Assembly (NCBI RefSeq): GCF_910580175.1 | Contig: NZ_CAJTXD010000006.1 | Coordinates: 1-64,000, forward strand | Source of the DNA: an uncultured Alistipes sp. | GTDB lineage: Bacteria; Bacteroidota; Bacteroidia; Bacteroidales; Rikenellaceae | Direction: 5' to 3' | DNA length: 64,000 nucleotides | Shown here: positions 8,574 to 17,833 of the stretch, piece after piece | Numbering within the stretch: position 1 is the first letter of the stretch | Layout: every line of letters begins with the position of its first letter | The notes under the pieces: model-generated | Seen by the model: only the letters and a program-made list of their open reading frames with translations | What the model was told of the DNA's origin: nothing | Databases searched by the model: none | Translations under genes and position numbers: made by a program

Positions 8574-9707
8574 TTAGTTTTGAAGTTCAAGCGGCCGAAA
8601 GCGCACCAGCACGGGCAGATGATCGGAACACCCCGCCTCGGGCACTTCGTAGGAGAGCGCCTCCAGGTCGGGCGTGCCGAAGATGAAGTCGATGCGCAGC
8701 ATGTCGAAAAATCCGCGGTAGGTGTGCGAATAGCCCTGGCCTACCTCGGCGAAGGCATCTTTCGCACCCCGCACCATGGTGCGGTAGACATAGGAGACGG
8801 GCGTATCGTTGAAATCGCCGCACACGATCCGCCGTACACGCTGCGAAGCCATTGCTTCAGCAATGGAGTCGGCTTGCGAAGCCCGCTGCATCCCGCTCAC
8901 GCGCAGCCGCCATGCGATGCTGCGGAATTTCCGCTCGCGGTCGGCATCGGCAATGAAGTCGCGGTTGGTAATATAGTCGTTGTCGGCAGCCTTGATCGAG
9001 GTCGTAAGCAGATGGTTGTTGTAGACCCGCACCGTGTCGTCCCCCACGGCCAGATCGGCCCATACGGACGATTCGGGCGCAAGCACGACGCCCGACCGGA
9101 CGATGCGGTACTTGCTGAGGATGACCAGTTGGAAATCGGCCTGCTCGTCCAGTCCGAAACGGGCGCTTCCATACTTTTCGGTCAACGCTTCGTAACGGGG
9201 ACTCCGCTCGGCCGCATGGCGGGAGAACTCCTGGAGACACACGATGTCGGCATTCAGGCTGTCTATGAGCTGCAACATGGGATCGGCGCACTCCCCGCCG
9301 GCGGCATCCTGGAACGAGCGCACATTATAGCTCAACACCTTCACGGCCGATTTGGCATAAGTCGTCGGCTTGTAGCTGCGTCCGAGCCGGGGTTTCCAGA
9401 AAAGCGGCATCCAGAACAACCCGACCAGCAGGAACGCCAGCATCAGCCCGGCCCAGCCCCACCGCCAGCGGATGATCCAATAGAGCGCCAGAACGACCGC
9501 CGCGACATAGATTGCCGGAGCAGCCAGCCCCAGCAAAGGCAGAAACCAAAGCCGCGCAGGGTCGACATAAGGGACAATGAAGACGATCGTCATCGCCACG
9601 GCCACGCAGAACGTAGCCAGCAAGAGCAGGGCATCGGCCAACCGCATCGCCCAGCTGCTCCGCCGCGACGGGCGTCCGGTAACATCGCTGTACAGATCCC
9701 CGTTCAT
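8574..9707 (-). CDS. Membrane-anchored endonuclease/exonuclease/phosphatase (EEP) family protein
   Basis: A 377-residue protein with three hydrophobic segments (about 24-46, 53-75, 85-103) followed by an EEP (DNase I-like) catalytic domain (about 122-375). Catalytic landmarks are LSYNVRSF (Asn128), CLQEF (Glu160), NNHLLTT, GDFNDTP, RIDFIFG and SDHLPVLV. The fold hydrolyses phosphodiester or phosphomonoester bonds in nucleic acids, lipids or inositol phosphates; the substrate cannot be read from sequence. The topology would place the catalytic domain on one face of the inner membrane. The ATG is 1 nt from the rhomboid stop, so the two are co-translated. Confidence 0.88.
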   Translation of the reverse strand: MNGDLYSDVTGRPSRRSSWAMRLADALLLLATFCVAVAMTIVFIVPYVDPARLWFLPLLGLAAPAIYVAAVVLALYWIIRWRWGWAGLMLAFLLVGLFWMPLFWKPRLGRSYKPTTYAKSAVKVLSYNVRSFQDAAGGECADPMLQLIDSLNADIVCLQEFSRHAAERSPRYEALTEKYGSARFGLDEQADFQLVILSKYRIVRSGVVLAPESSVWADLAVGDDTVRVYNNHLLTTSIKAADNDYITNRDFIADADRERKFRSIAWRLRVSGMQRASQADSIAEAMASQRVRRIVCGDFNDTPVSYVYRTMVRGAKDAFAEVGQGYSHTYRGFFDMLRIDFIFGTPDLEALSYEVPEAGCSDHLPVLVRFRPLELQN

Positions 9708-9708
9708 T

Positions 9709-10311
9709 TCAGAAATGGATTATGCCGCGCCGTTTCCACCAGAGCAGCAGCAAGAACCCCCACAACATGCCGCCGACATGAGCGAAATGGGCTACATTAC
9801 CGACGCCGCGCCAGCCGAGCAGCAATTCGATGATGCCGTAGATGATGACGAACCACTTGGCTTTCATCGGAATAGGAGGAAACAGCAGCATGATGACCGC
9901 ATTGGGATGCAGCACTCCGAACGCCAGCAGCAACCCCATAACGGCGCCCGAAGCGCCGACCAGCATCATCGGTTCGTGCAAGGCCCACGCAATAGCCGCC
10001 TGGATGAGCGCGGCACCCACGCCGCAGACCATATAGAAGATCAGAAACCGCTTCGACCCCAATTCGTATTCGAGCGTGCGACCGAACATCCACAGCGCGA
10101 ACATGTTGAAAAACACATGTTCGAAATTGGCGTGTAGGAACATGTAGGTAACGAACTGGTAGCTGCGGAAAGAGGGCAGCCCCACCCACAGCGCGCAATA
10201 CTCGTTGACAACGAGTCTCAACGAGGGCAGCAGCGTCATCGCCAAGAAGATCAGCACGTTGATGATAATCAAGTTCTTGACCACAGGCGGCGTCTGAAAA
10301 TAACGGTTCAT
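9709..10311 (-). CDS. Rhomboid family intramembrane serine protease
   Basis: A 200-residue, six-transmembrane-helix rhomboid protease that cleaves substrates within the membrane. The catalytic dyad is Ser121 in GASGAVMG and His178 in HFAHVGGMLWG. The loop-1 region (HANFEHVFFNMFALWMFG) and the GxxxGxxxG-type packing in the last helix match the family. The ATG at 10311 gives MNRYFQTPPVV; an ATG at 10320 would add three residues. It lies between mutL (43 nt upstream) and the EEP gene (1 nt downstream) in the same direction. The physiological substrate is unknown. Confidence 0.92.
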   Translation of the reverse strand: MNRYFQTPPVVKNLIIINVLIFLAMTLLPSLRLVVNEYCALWVGLPSFRSYQFVTYMFLHANFEHVFFNMFALWMFGRTLEYELGSKRFLIFYMVCGVGAALIQAAIAWALHEPMMLVGASGAVMGLLLAFGVLHPNAVIMLLFPPIPMKAKWFVIIYGIIELLLGWRGVGNVAHFAHVGGMLWGFLLLLWWKRRGIIHF

Positions 10312-10354
10312 GAATCGCATCGAAATTTTTGCAAAGTTACGTTTTTCCGGCGGA

Positions 10355-12334
10355 TTATCCGAGTTTGGCGCGGATATCTTCCGGCAGAATCTCGGCAAGA
10401 ACGGTCTTGCCCGAGGGGGAAAAGCTCACGTTGCCCGTCTCGGCCAGCTGCGCGAGCAAGGCCGCAGCCTCCTCACGGGTAAGCATCGGCACGCTGCGGC
10501 GCGCAACGCCCCGCGCCATGGCTATGGCGATCCGTTCGCGCCGCACGTCGCCGAGCGACACGGGGATCGTGAACGCCTGCAAAAGGTCGTAGATCATGCT
10601 GTCGATCCCCTCGGCCGGCAGATCGGCCGGCGCACCTTTGACGTCGACGGCCCCTTCGCCCACGAAGTCGATGTCGAATCCCAGAGCGGCGAACTCCACG
10701 GCATTCTCCTCCAGCAAGGCGTATTCCTCGCCCGAGAGCACCAGCCGCTCGGGAAAGAGCAATTGCTGACAAACGGCCGAGCCGTTGGAGAGCATGCGCA
10801 GGTAGTCCTCATAGAAGATGCGTTCGCGGGCACGCCGCACGTCGACGACCACCAGCCGCCCGCCCCATGTCGCAGCGACATACCCCCCGGCCAGCGGCAT
10901 CGGATCGGCGAACTCGGGCCGCGGCTCGATGGGCAGCGCCTGCTGCGTGGCATCGGCCTCGGAGGGGATGAAGTCGAAGCCGCTTTCGGACGGTGCGCCG
11001 CCCGAGACGAACTCCTCGAACTCTTCGCCGCCCCATGCCGCGCCGCCGGAGAATCCGGCCGTACCGGCCGACCCTGACAACGGGCGTCTGCCGCCCGCCC
11101 CTGCCGCCGGAACGTCGGAAAGGGTCGCAGCACCGCCATGCCAAGGCACGCCGCCAAGGGCATCGCCGTCGGGATCGCCAAGGGCATCGCCGTCGGGATC
11201 GGGCGCCGAGGGGTCAATGTATTCGTCACGGAACGGGTTGTAGCCCTCGTCCGACATGGCGCGCGGCTCGCAATAGACAGCGCCCTGCTGCAAAACAGGA
11301 ATGTCCACCCCGCCCTCGCGGTCGAAATCCATAAGCGGCACGGCGCCCGTCTTGGCCAGCGTTTCGCGCACGGCCGCATTCATGATCTGCCACACGGCCT
11401 CCTCGTCGGCGAACTTGACCTCGGTTTTCTGGGGATGGACGTTGACATCGATCCGCGACGGGTCGATCGAAAGATAGAGGAAATACGACGGGGCGCAGTT
11501 CTCGGGGATGAGTTTCTCGTAGGCCTTCAAAATCGCGCCGGCCAAATACTGGCTCTTGAAATAGCGCCCGTTGACAAAGAAAAACTGCTCGGAGTTGCGC
11601 CGTTTGGCGGCGGCAGGACGTCCGATGAACCCCTCGATGCGGGCGATCGACGTGTCGGCCCCCACCTCCAGCAAGTTCTGCTTCACGTGCCGGCCCACCA
11701 CATCGACGATACGCCCCGCAAGCGATGTCGCGGCAAGCGTATAGACGGGCGCATCGTCGGCATAGAGTTCGAAGGCGATCTGCGGATTGCACAGCGCCAC
11801 ACGCTGGAACTCGGTGCGGATCTGCGACGCCGAAGCCGTGCTTTTGTCGAGGAAGCGGCGGCGCGCCGGCACGTTGTAGAAAAGGTTGCGCACGAAAAAT
11901 TGCGCCCCCACAGGACACATGACCGGTTTCTGGGCCACGAACTGTCCGCCGTTGATCTCGGTGCAGGTGCCCACTTCGTCGCCCTGCTGGCGCGTGCGCA
12001 GCTCGACCTGCGCCACGGCGGCGATCGACGCGAGCGCCTCGCCGCGGAAGCCGAACGTAGAGAGCGCATAGATGTCGTCCACGGCCGAAATCTTGCTGGT
12101 GGCATGGCGGTCGAAAGCCATGCGCGCGTCGATGGGCGACATGCCGCAGCCGTCGTCGACGATCTGTATCAAGTCTTTGCCGCCGTCGCGGAAGTTGACC
12201 TGCACACGCCCGGCACCGGCGTCGATGGCGTTTTCCATCATCTCCTTCACGACCGACGCAGGGCGGTTGACCACCTCGCCGGCCGCGATCTGGTTGGCGA
12301 CGACCTCGGGCAAAAGTCTGATGCGGTCGGCCAT
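10355..12334 (-). CDS. mutL: DNA mismatch repair protein MutL
   Basis: A 659-residue mismatch repair matchmaker. The N-terminal GHKL ATPase is intact: Glu31 and Asn35 in KEMMENAIDAG, DDGCGM (60-65), and GFRGEAL (95-101). The C-terminal dimerisation domain (about 475-659) has DVRRARER where endonuclease-type MutL proteins have DQHAxxER. The usual CPHGRP metal motif near the end is replaced by SFSPSGKT, so a latent nickase activity is unlikely. The disordered linker contains DPDGDALG twice in tandem, encoded by a 24-bp direct repeat at 11154-11201. The preceding gene ends 1 nt before the start. Confidence 0.95.
   Translation of the reverse strand: MADRIRLLPEVVANQIAAGEVVNRPASVVKEMMENAIDAGAGRVQVNFRDGGKDLIQIVDDGCGMSPIDARMAFDRHATSKISAVDDIYALSTFGFRGEALASIAAVAQVELRTRQQGDEVGTCTEINGGQFVAQKPVMCPVGAQFFVRNLFYNVPARRRFLDKSTASASQIRTEFQRVALCNPQIAFELYADDAPVYTLAATSLAGRIVDVVGRHVKQNLLEVGADTSIARIEGFIGRPAAAKRRNSEQFFFVNGRYFKSQYLAGAILKAYEKLIPENCAPSYFLYLSIDPSRIDVNVHPQKTEVKFADEEAVWQIMNAAVRETLAKTGAVPLMDFDREGGVDIPVLQQGAVYCEPRAMSDEGYNPFRDEYIDPSAPDPDGDALGDPDGDALGGVPWHGGAATLSDVPAAGAGGRRPLSGSAGTAGFSGGAAWGGEEFEEFVSGGAPSESGFDFIPSEADATQQALPIEPRPEFADPMPLAGGYVAATWGGRLVVVDVRRARERIFYEDYLRMLSNGSAVCQQLLFPERLVLSGEEYALLEENAVEFAALGFDIDFVGEGAVDVKGAPADLPAEGIDSMIYDLLQAFTIPVSLGDVRRERIAIAMARGVARRSVPMLTREEAAALLAQLAETGNVSFSPSGKTVLAEILPEDIRAKLG
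11154..11201. repeat. 24-bp tandem duplication inside the mutL linker
   Basis: Two adjacent 24-bp units (11154-11177 and 11178-11201) that keep the mutL frame and encode two copies of DPDGDALG in the disordered linker. Confidence 0.8.
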
Positions 12335-12335
12335 G

Positions 12336-12788
12336 TTATTCCGAATAATCGTTGGGAACCACCACGATGCGCTGCTCCTGCCACTCCACGTCGCTTACCT
12401 GCGACTGATCGAACGCGTCGGCGGGCGCCTGCGCCTCCGTCCGCGGTGCGCCGTCGGCAACCGCAGGGGCCGCACTCCGGCTGCGCAGGAAAACATCGGC
12501 CAGCCGGGGATAGAGCATATAGATGAACAACAGCACCAGCACGGCGCCCACAGCCATCTTCCACACCCGCACGCGCCCCCGCTGTTCTTCGCGGCCGCGA
12601 CGTGCGGCCCGCGCTTCGCGCTGGGTGCGGATATATTGTCCGGGGCGGTATTCGCGCCCGGCATCTTCCGCACGTTCGCCCCGCAACTCGGCACGGCGCT
12701 GTTCGCGCGCCTCCTTTTCGGGGTCGTAGTAGCGCGGAATGTAGTTGAACTTGTTCGCGTGGCGCTTGAATGGAGTGAAGCCTAACAT
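12336..12788 (-). CDS. Conserved small single-pass membrane protein between dnaJ and mutL
   Basis: A 150-residue protein of unknown function. The N-terminus is basic with a conserved-looking FNYIPRYYDPEKE. An Arg/Glu-rich charged region (about 26-75) looks like a coiled coil or disordered tether. One transmembrane helix follows at about 78-95 (VGAVLVLLFIYMLYP), and the C-terminus is acidic (NDYSE). With positive charge before the helix, the N-terminus is probably cytoplasmic. It ends 1 nt before mutL and starts 9 nt after the dnaJ stop, so it is expressed with them. The coupling suggests a housekeeping role, but nothing in the sequence names it. Confidence 0.82.
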   Translation of the reverse strand: MLGFTPFKRHANKFNYIPRYYDPEKEAREQRRAELRGERAEDAGREYRPGQYIRTQREARAARRGREEQRGRVRVWKMAVGAVLVLLFIYMLYPRLADVFLRSRSAAPAVADGAPRTEAQAPADAFDQSQVSDVEWQEQRIVVVPNDYSE

Positions 12789-12797
12789 GCTGGTATC

Positions 12798-13958
12798 TTA
12801 TCTGAAGAAACTTTTCATCCGCTCGAAAATATTCTGATTCTTGACCGACTCGGCTTTCTGGAAATCGGGCTGCTGGGCCAGCTGTTCGACCAGACGCTTT
12901 TCCTCGGCATTGAGTTTCGCGGGGATCGTGATGTCTACCACTACCAGTTCGTCGCCGCGGCCGTAGCCGTTGACGTCGGGAATGCCCTTGCCGCCCAGAC
13001 GCAGCACCTTGCCGGCATGCGTTCCGGGTGCGATCTTGATCTTGGCGCGTCCGTCGACCGTGGGTACCTCCACCGTGCCGCCCAGCAAGGCGGTCGTCAC
13101 GGTAATATTGAGGTTGTGAATCAGGTCGTTGCCGTCGCGGATCAGCTCGGGATCGGGAATCTCTTCGATGAGCACCAGCAGATCGCCGTTCACGCCGCCC
13201 TGCCGGGCTGCATTGCCCTTGCCCGTGACCGTGAGAGCCATCCCCTCGCCTACGCCGGCCGGAATGGCGATCTCCACCACCTCCTGGCCGCGGACGGTGC
13301 CTTCGCCCTTGCACTGGTCGCAGGGCGCCGTGATGACTTTGCCCGAGCCGCCGCACGTGGGACATACGCCCTGCGTCTGCACCCGGCCGAAGAAGGTGTT
13401 TTCCACGCGCATCGCATAGCCCGAGCCGTTGCAGGTCGAACACGTCGAATACGACGCGGCATCCTTGGCCCCGGTGCCGCCGCATTTTTCGCAGGCCACG
13501 GTCTTGTTGATCTTGAGTTTCTTGGTCACGCCCGTGGCGATCTCGGCAAGCGTGAGTTTCACTTTCACGCGGATATCCGACCCGCGGTTGACCCTGCGGC
13601 CGCCGCCCGACGAACTGCGGAACCCGCCGCCGAAATGTCCGCCGAAGATGTCGCCGAACTGCGAGAAGATGTCTTCCATCGAGAATCCGCCGAAACCTCC
13701 CCCGAATCCGCCGGCTCCGCCCGCCGCACCGGCCATGCCGGCATGGCCGAACTGGTCGTAGCGCGCACGCTTGTCGGGATTCGACAGCACGTCGTAGGCC
13801 TCGGCGGCCTCCTTGAACTTCTCTTCGGCTTCCTTATCGCCCGGATTCTTGTCAGGATGGTATTTGATGGCCGCTTTGCGGTAGGCCTTCTTTATTTCGT
13901 CGGCGTTAGCGTTCTTCTCTACGCCCAGCACTTCGTAGTAGTCCCTTTTCTCTGCCAT
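12798..13958 (-). CDS. dnaJ: Chaperone DnaJ
   Basis: A 386-residue type I Hsp40 that delivers unfolded clients to DnaK and stimulates its ATPase. The J domain (1-70) has the HPD motif at residues 34-36. A Gly/Phe-rich linker follows (about 75-125, AGGAGGFGGGFGGFS). Four CxxCxGxG zinc-binding repeats (CEKCGGTG, CSTCNGSG, CPTCGGSG, CDQCKGEG) lie at about 155-225, followed by the C-terminal substrate-binding domains. It sits 4 nt downstream of grpE in the same direction. dnaK is not in the window. Confidence 0.97.
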   Translation of the reverse strand: MAEKRDYYEVLGVEKNANADEIKKAYRKAAIKYHPDKNPGDKEAEEKFKEAAEAYDVLSNPDKRARYDQFGHAGMAGAAGGAGGFGGGFGGFSMEDIFSQFGDIFGGHFGGGFRSSSGGGRRVNRGSDIRVKVKLTLAEIATGVTKKLKINKTVACEKCGGTGAKDAASYSTCSTCNGSGYAMRVENTFFGRVQTQGVCPTCGGSGKVITAPCDQCKGEGTVRGQEVVEIAIPAGVGEGMALTVTGKGNAARQGGVNGDLLVLIEEIPDPELIRDGNDLIHNLNITVTTALLGGTVEVPTVDGRAKIKIAPGTHAGKVLRLGGKGIPDVNGYGRGDELVVVDITIPAKLNAEEKRLVEQLAQQPDFQKAESVKNQNIFERMKSFFR

Positions 13959-13962
13959 GATC

Positions 13963-14562
13963 CTATTCTCCTACAACCACTTTTGCGAACCGCAGCACCT
14001 TGTCGCCCAACATGTAGCCGGTCTGTACGACGTCGATCACACGGCCTTTCTTCTCCTCGCCGGCCGCAAAGCGCGCCACGGCTTCCGACAGATCGGCGTC
14101 GAATTCCTTGTCGCGCACGTCGATCTCGGTCACGCCTTTCTGACGCAGCGCCTCCGTGAACTTCTGCGAGATGAGCGTCACGCCGGCCCGCAGGGCTTCG
14201 AGGTCGTCGCTCTGGTGCATGGCGTCGACGGCCCGCTGCACATCGTCGCGCACGGGCAGCATAGCCAGCAGCACGTCGCGCCCGCCGGTCTCGACCAGTT
14301 CCATCTTTTCGCGCAGCGTGCGCTTGCGATAATTGTCGAACTCGGCCTGCAAGCGCATGAACTTGTCCTGCCACTCGGCGACCCGGGCGTTCGCGTCCGA
14401 TTCCTGCCCGGCCGCATCCTCGGCTGACAAGGTGTCAGCGCCTTGCTGAACCTCGTCTGCCACATTGGCACACGACTCCCCTTTGCAGGAGGAATCGGCC
14501 TGAGCGGCAGGTGCGCCCTCATTGTCTGCAACTTCCTGGTTATAAACTTTTTCCTGTTCCAT
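13963..14562 (-). CDS. grpE: Nucleotide exchange factor GrpE
   Basis: A 199-residue co-chaperone that releases ADP from DnaK. An acidic, disordered N-terminal extension (about 1-60) precedes a long helical dimerisation region (WQDKFMRLQAEFDNYRKRT). The C-terminal beta-wing has the family ending GYMLGDKVLRFAKVVVGE. It heads a run with dnaJ, the small membrane protein, mutL, rhomboid, EEP protein and yhcH. The RsmI-like gene ends 64 nt upstream. Confidence 0.96.
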   Translation of the reverse strand: MEQEKVYNQEVADNEGAPAAQADSSCKGESCANVADEVQQGADTLSAEDAAGQESDANARVAEWQDKFMRLQAEFDNYRKRTLREKMELVETGGRDVLLAMLPVRDDVQRAVDAMHQSDDLEALRAGVTLISQKFTEALRQKGVTEIDVRDKEFDADLSEAVARFAAGEEKKGRVIDVVQTGYMLGDKVLRFAKVVVGE

Positions 14563-14626
14563 ATAGTCTTATTTTCCGATATTCTGCTCCATATATTGCA
14601 CAAATTGCATACCAGCTCCCGGCGTG

Positions 14627-15343
14627 TCAGCCAATGATGAAAATCGCGGGCCGCTTCTGCATTTCGGGCAGCGCAACGCGCCGCCACTCCCCGACCGGCA
14701 GCGTGCGGATCGTCGCGCCCGGAGCCGTGATGTCGACCGCCACGGTCAGCCGCGTCTGGGGCGCCAGCACCTGCAAGAGCTGCTCCACCAACTTGGCGTT
14801 GCGGTAGGGCGCTTCGATGAAAAGCTGCGCCTGCCCCTCGCCGTGCGCCCGTCGTTCGAGCCGCCGGATCGCCTGCGCCCGCTCGGGCGGCTTGACGGGC
14901 AGGTAGCCGTTGAACGCGAACGACTGCCCGTTGAGTCCCGAAGCCATCAGGGCCAGGATGATCGACGACGGCCCGACAAGCGGCACCACACGGATGCCGC
15001 GGCGGTGGCATGCCTCGACCACCAACGCCCCAGGATCGGCGACGCCCGGCACTCCGGCTTCGGAGATCACGCCGGCCGAACGTCCGGCCAGCAACGGCGC
15101 CACCAGCTCCTCGACCTCGCGCCCCGCCGCCGTATGCTCGTTCAGCTCGCGGAACTCCAGCGTGTCGATGGGCCGGGCGATGCCGGCCTTCGAGAGAAAC
15201 CGCCGGGCCGACCGGGTGTTCTCGACGATGAAGTAGTCCAGTCTGTCCATAACGGCCTTGTTGGCCGCCGGAAGCACCTCCCAGGGCGTCGTCTCGTCCG
15301 AAATCGGACACGGCAATAAATATAAAGTACCCAAATTTCCCAT
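14627..15343 (-). CDS. SAM-dependent methyltransferase of the RsmI/tetrapyrrole methylase fold
   Basis: A 238-residue protein of the tetrapyrrole-methylase-like superfamily to which RsmI (16S rRNA C1402 ribose methyltransferase) belongs. Signatures are GTLYLLPCPI at the start, GVISEAGVPGVADPG (SAM-binding loop) and VVPLVGPSSIILALMASGLNGQSFAFNGYLP. The likely substrate is rRNA. It is shorter than the usual RsmI and its N-terminus differs from the classic opening, so the Bacteroidota paralogue may have a different target. The start is the ATG at 15343; the frame extends upstream to 15424 but with non-conserved residues. murF/alr ends 111 nt upstream. Confidence 0.85.
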   Translation of the reverse strand: MGNLGTLYLLPCPISDETTPWEVLPAANKAVMDRLDYFIVENTRSARRFLSKAGIARPIDTLEFRELNEHTAAGREVEELVAPLLAGRSAGVISEAGVPGVADPGALVVEACHRRGIRVVPLVGPSSIILALMASGLNGQSFAFNGYLPVKPPERAQAIRRLERRAHGEGQAQLFIEAPYRNAKLVEQLLQVLAPQTRLTVAVDITAPGATIRTLPVGEWRRVALPEMQKRPAIFIIG

Positions 15344-15454
15344 TCTACCTCTTTTTTCCCGGCTCGCAGCCCCTAAAACGCGCAGGCATCTGCAAACCGC
15401 TGTTTCTTGAGGTGCACACTGCACGTTCGCACACCCGTCCGGATGCCGGCAAAA

Positions 15455-17824
15455 CTATTCTTTCAGATAAATCCGTTTTACCCGCGCCGAAACGGAGGTC
15501 ATGATTTCGTAGGGTATGGTCTCCAGCACGCGGGCCATCGATTCGAGGTCGTTGCCGGGCGTCGGCGAGAAGATCACGGCTTCGTCGCCCTCGGCCACGC
15601 CGGGTATCTCCGTGATGTCGATCATGCAACTATCCATGCAGACACGCCCCACGATCGGCGCCGGGCTGCCGGCTACCAGCACCGACCAGCGGCCGCAGCC
15701 CAGGTGGCGGTCCAGCCCGTCGGCATAGCCCACCGGAATCGTCGCCGTGACCGAAGGGCGCACGAGCTTTCCGGCACGGCCGTAGCCCACCGTGTCGCCC
15801 GCCGGCAGATGCTTGATCTGCACGATGCGGGTCTTGAGCGTCGAAACGGGCTTCAGAGCCGGCGTATGCTCCCAGCCGAACCCGTAGAGTCCCAGCCCCA
15901 GGCGGCACATGTCGAACTGCGCTTCGGGGAAACGGTCGATCGCCGCCGAGTTGGCCGTGTGGCGGATGACCGGATAGCCGAGCCGGTCGGCCAGCGCCCG
16001 GCTCATGCGGTCGAAGCGGGCGATCTGTTCGCGCGTGTAGGCGTCTTCCTCGGGCATGTCTGCGCAGTTCAGATGCGAAAATATCGTCGCCGCCTTCACT
16101 TCGGGCAGCGTCGCCAGCACTTCGCCCAGCCGCGCGATCTCCTCCTCCACGAATCCCAGACGGTGCATGCCCGTGTCCAGTTTGATGTGGATCGGATAGT
16201 GCCGTTCGCCGGCATGTGCGGCCGCGGCGGCAAAAGCCTTGAGCGAATGGAAGCTGTAAATCTCCGGTTCCAGACGGTTGGCGATCATCGGTTCGAAGCT
16301 GTCGGCATCGGCATTGAGCACCACCACAGGCATCGTGATGCCCCGCTCGCGCAGCAGCACCCCTTCGTCGGCGAAAGCCACGGCCAAATAGTCGACACCT
16401 TGATGCTGGAGCATCTGCGCCACCTCGAAATCGCCGGCCCCGTAGCTCCCGGCCTTGACCATCGCCACCAGTTTCGTCCCGAAAGCGAGTTTCGAGCGGA
16501 AATGGTTCAGGTTGCCGATCATGGCGTCCAGATCGACCTCCAGCACGGTGGTATGGCTCCGGCGCGCCAACGCATGGGCCAGTTTCTCGAACCGGTATTC
16601 GCGGGCGCCCTTCAGCAGCACGGCCCGCCCGGCCACCGCATCGCGGCCCAGCCGTTCGATACACTGGTCGGTCGAGGCGTAGAACGACTTCTCGCAAGGA
16701 AACAGCGCGGCATAGCGTTTCAGCTTGGGGCCGATGCCCACCAGACAGTCTACCCCGGCTCGTTCGACCATGCCGGCCACGCGGCTGTAAAGTTCGTCGT
16801 CCGACAGGCCGCTCTGGGCGATGTCGGACAAGACCAACGTACGCCGCCGCCCCAGCGCCACGGTGTGCAGGTAGTCGAGCGCCAGCGCCAGCGAATTGAG
16901 ATCGAGGTTGTAGGCGTCGTTGATAAGGATCGAATCGTTGATGCCGTCCTTGACCTCCAGGCGCATGGCCACATGGGGCGCTGCCGAGAATGCGGGCGCA
17001 GGGAAACGCATGACCGCGCAGAACGCCTCGACGATCTGGGCGTTGCGCCGCGACGCAGCATTGCCGATCACGGCTTCCGGCACTTCGGGGAACGTCGCGG
17101 CATCGACGGGCTTGCGCTCGGGATAGCGTGCAGCGATCATCCGCCCCAGCGGCTCGTAATAGCTATGATAGATGATTTTCGAAGCACTGCGCGCCAGAAT
17201 CAGTTTCTCGTCGCACTTCTGCTCCAGATTGAGGAAATGTTCCTGGTGGGCGTCGCCGATGGAGGTAAAGACCGCCACGTCGGGCCGGATGATGCGCTCC
17301 AGCCGCTCCATTTCGCCCGGCTCGGAGATGCCGGCCTCGAAGATGGCCAGCTGCTCGTCGCCCTCCAGCATCAGCACCGAGAGCGGCACGCCCAGCTGGG
17401 AGTTGTAGCTCTTGGGCGAGCGGTAGAACTTCATGCCTGCGGGCAATTCTTCGGCGATCCACTCCTTGATGACGGTCTTGCCGTTCGACCCCGTGATGCC
17501 GACCACCGTGCCGCGGAACTGCGCCCGATGATAGGCCGCCAACGACTGCAAGGCCCCGATGGCATTCTCGACGATCGCATACCCGCAGCCGGGCAGCGGC
17601 TCGACGGGATGCTCGACCAGAAAAGCCCGGGCGCCGCGATCGTACATCTGACCGATGAAGTCGTGCGAGTCGTGGTTGGCACCGCGCAGGGCCACGAACA
17701 TGGGACTCTCCCCCATTTCGCACGAGAGCGAGCGGCTGTCTGTGACCACCGACCGCACGCAGACGTCGCTGCCCTGGAACTTGCCGCCGCAGATGGCGGC
17801 GATTTGCGATAACTTATATTCCAT
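15455..17824 (-). CDS. Bifunctional MurF ligase / alanine racemase
   Basis: A 789-residue fusion. The N-terminal half (about 1-425) is UDP-MurNAc-tripeptide:D-Ala-D-Ala ligase, with the ATP loop GITGSNGKT (109-117), the Mur ligase region HQEHFLNLE and INDAYNLDLNS. The C-terminal half (about 426-789) is a PLP alanine racemase. Its Schiff-base lysine is Lys457 in VKAGSYG, with later landmarks CRLGLGLYGF, GYGRAGKLVR and RVCMDSCMID. Both activities feed cytoplasmic peptidoglycan precursor synthesis: the racemase makes D-Ala and the ligase attaches D-Ala-D-Ala. This fusion is a known Bacteroidota arrangement. mutS2 ends 9 nt upstream. Confidence 0.96.
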   Translation of the reverse strand: MEYKLSQIAAICGGKFQGSDVCVRSVVTDSRSLSCEMGESPMFVALRGANHDSHDFIGQMYDRGARAFLVEHPVEPLPGCGYAIVENAIGALQSLAAYHRAQFRGTVVGITGSNGKTVIKEWIAEELPAGMKFYRSPKSYNSQLGVPLSVLMLEGDEQLAIFEAGISEPGEMERLERIIRPDVAVFTSIGDAHQEHFLNLEQKCDEKLILARSASKIIYHSYYEPLGRMIAARYPERKPVDAATFPEVPEAVIGNAASRRNAQIVEAFCAVMRFPAPAFSAAPHVAMRLEVKDGINDSILINDAYNLDLNSLALALDYLHTVALGRRRTLVLSDIAQSGLSDDELYSRVAGMVERAGVDCLVGIGPKLKRYAALFPCEKSFYASTDQCIERLGRDAVAGRAVLLKGAREYRFEKLAHALARRSHTTVLEVDLDAMIGNLNHFRSKLAFGTKLVAMVKAGSYGAGDFEVAQMLQHQGVDYLAVAFADEGVLLRERGITMPVVVLNADADSFEPMIANRLEPEIYSFHSLKAFAAAAAHAGERHYPIHIKLDTGMHRLGFVEEEIARLGEVLATLPEVKAATIFSHLNCADMPEEDAYTREQIARFDRMSRALADRLGYPVIRHTANSAAIDRFPEAQFDMCRLGLGLYGFGWEHTPALKPVSTLKTRIVQIKHLPAGDTVGYGRAGKLVRPSVTATIPVGYADGLDRHLGCGRWSVLVAGSPAPIVGRVCMDSCMIDITEIPGVAEGDEAVIFSPTPGNDLESMARVLETIPYEIMTSVSARVKRIYLKE

Positions 17825-17833
17825 AAAATTCCT

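Noticed and set aside
15407..17812. 801-codon open frame antisense to murF/alr
   Set aside because: His/Arg-rich translation with no motif; the opposite strand encodes a full MurF-Alr fusion.
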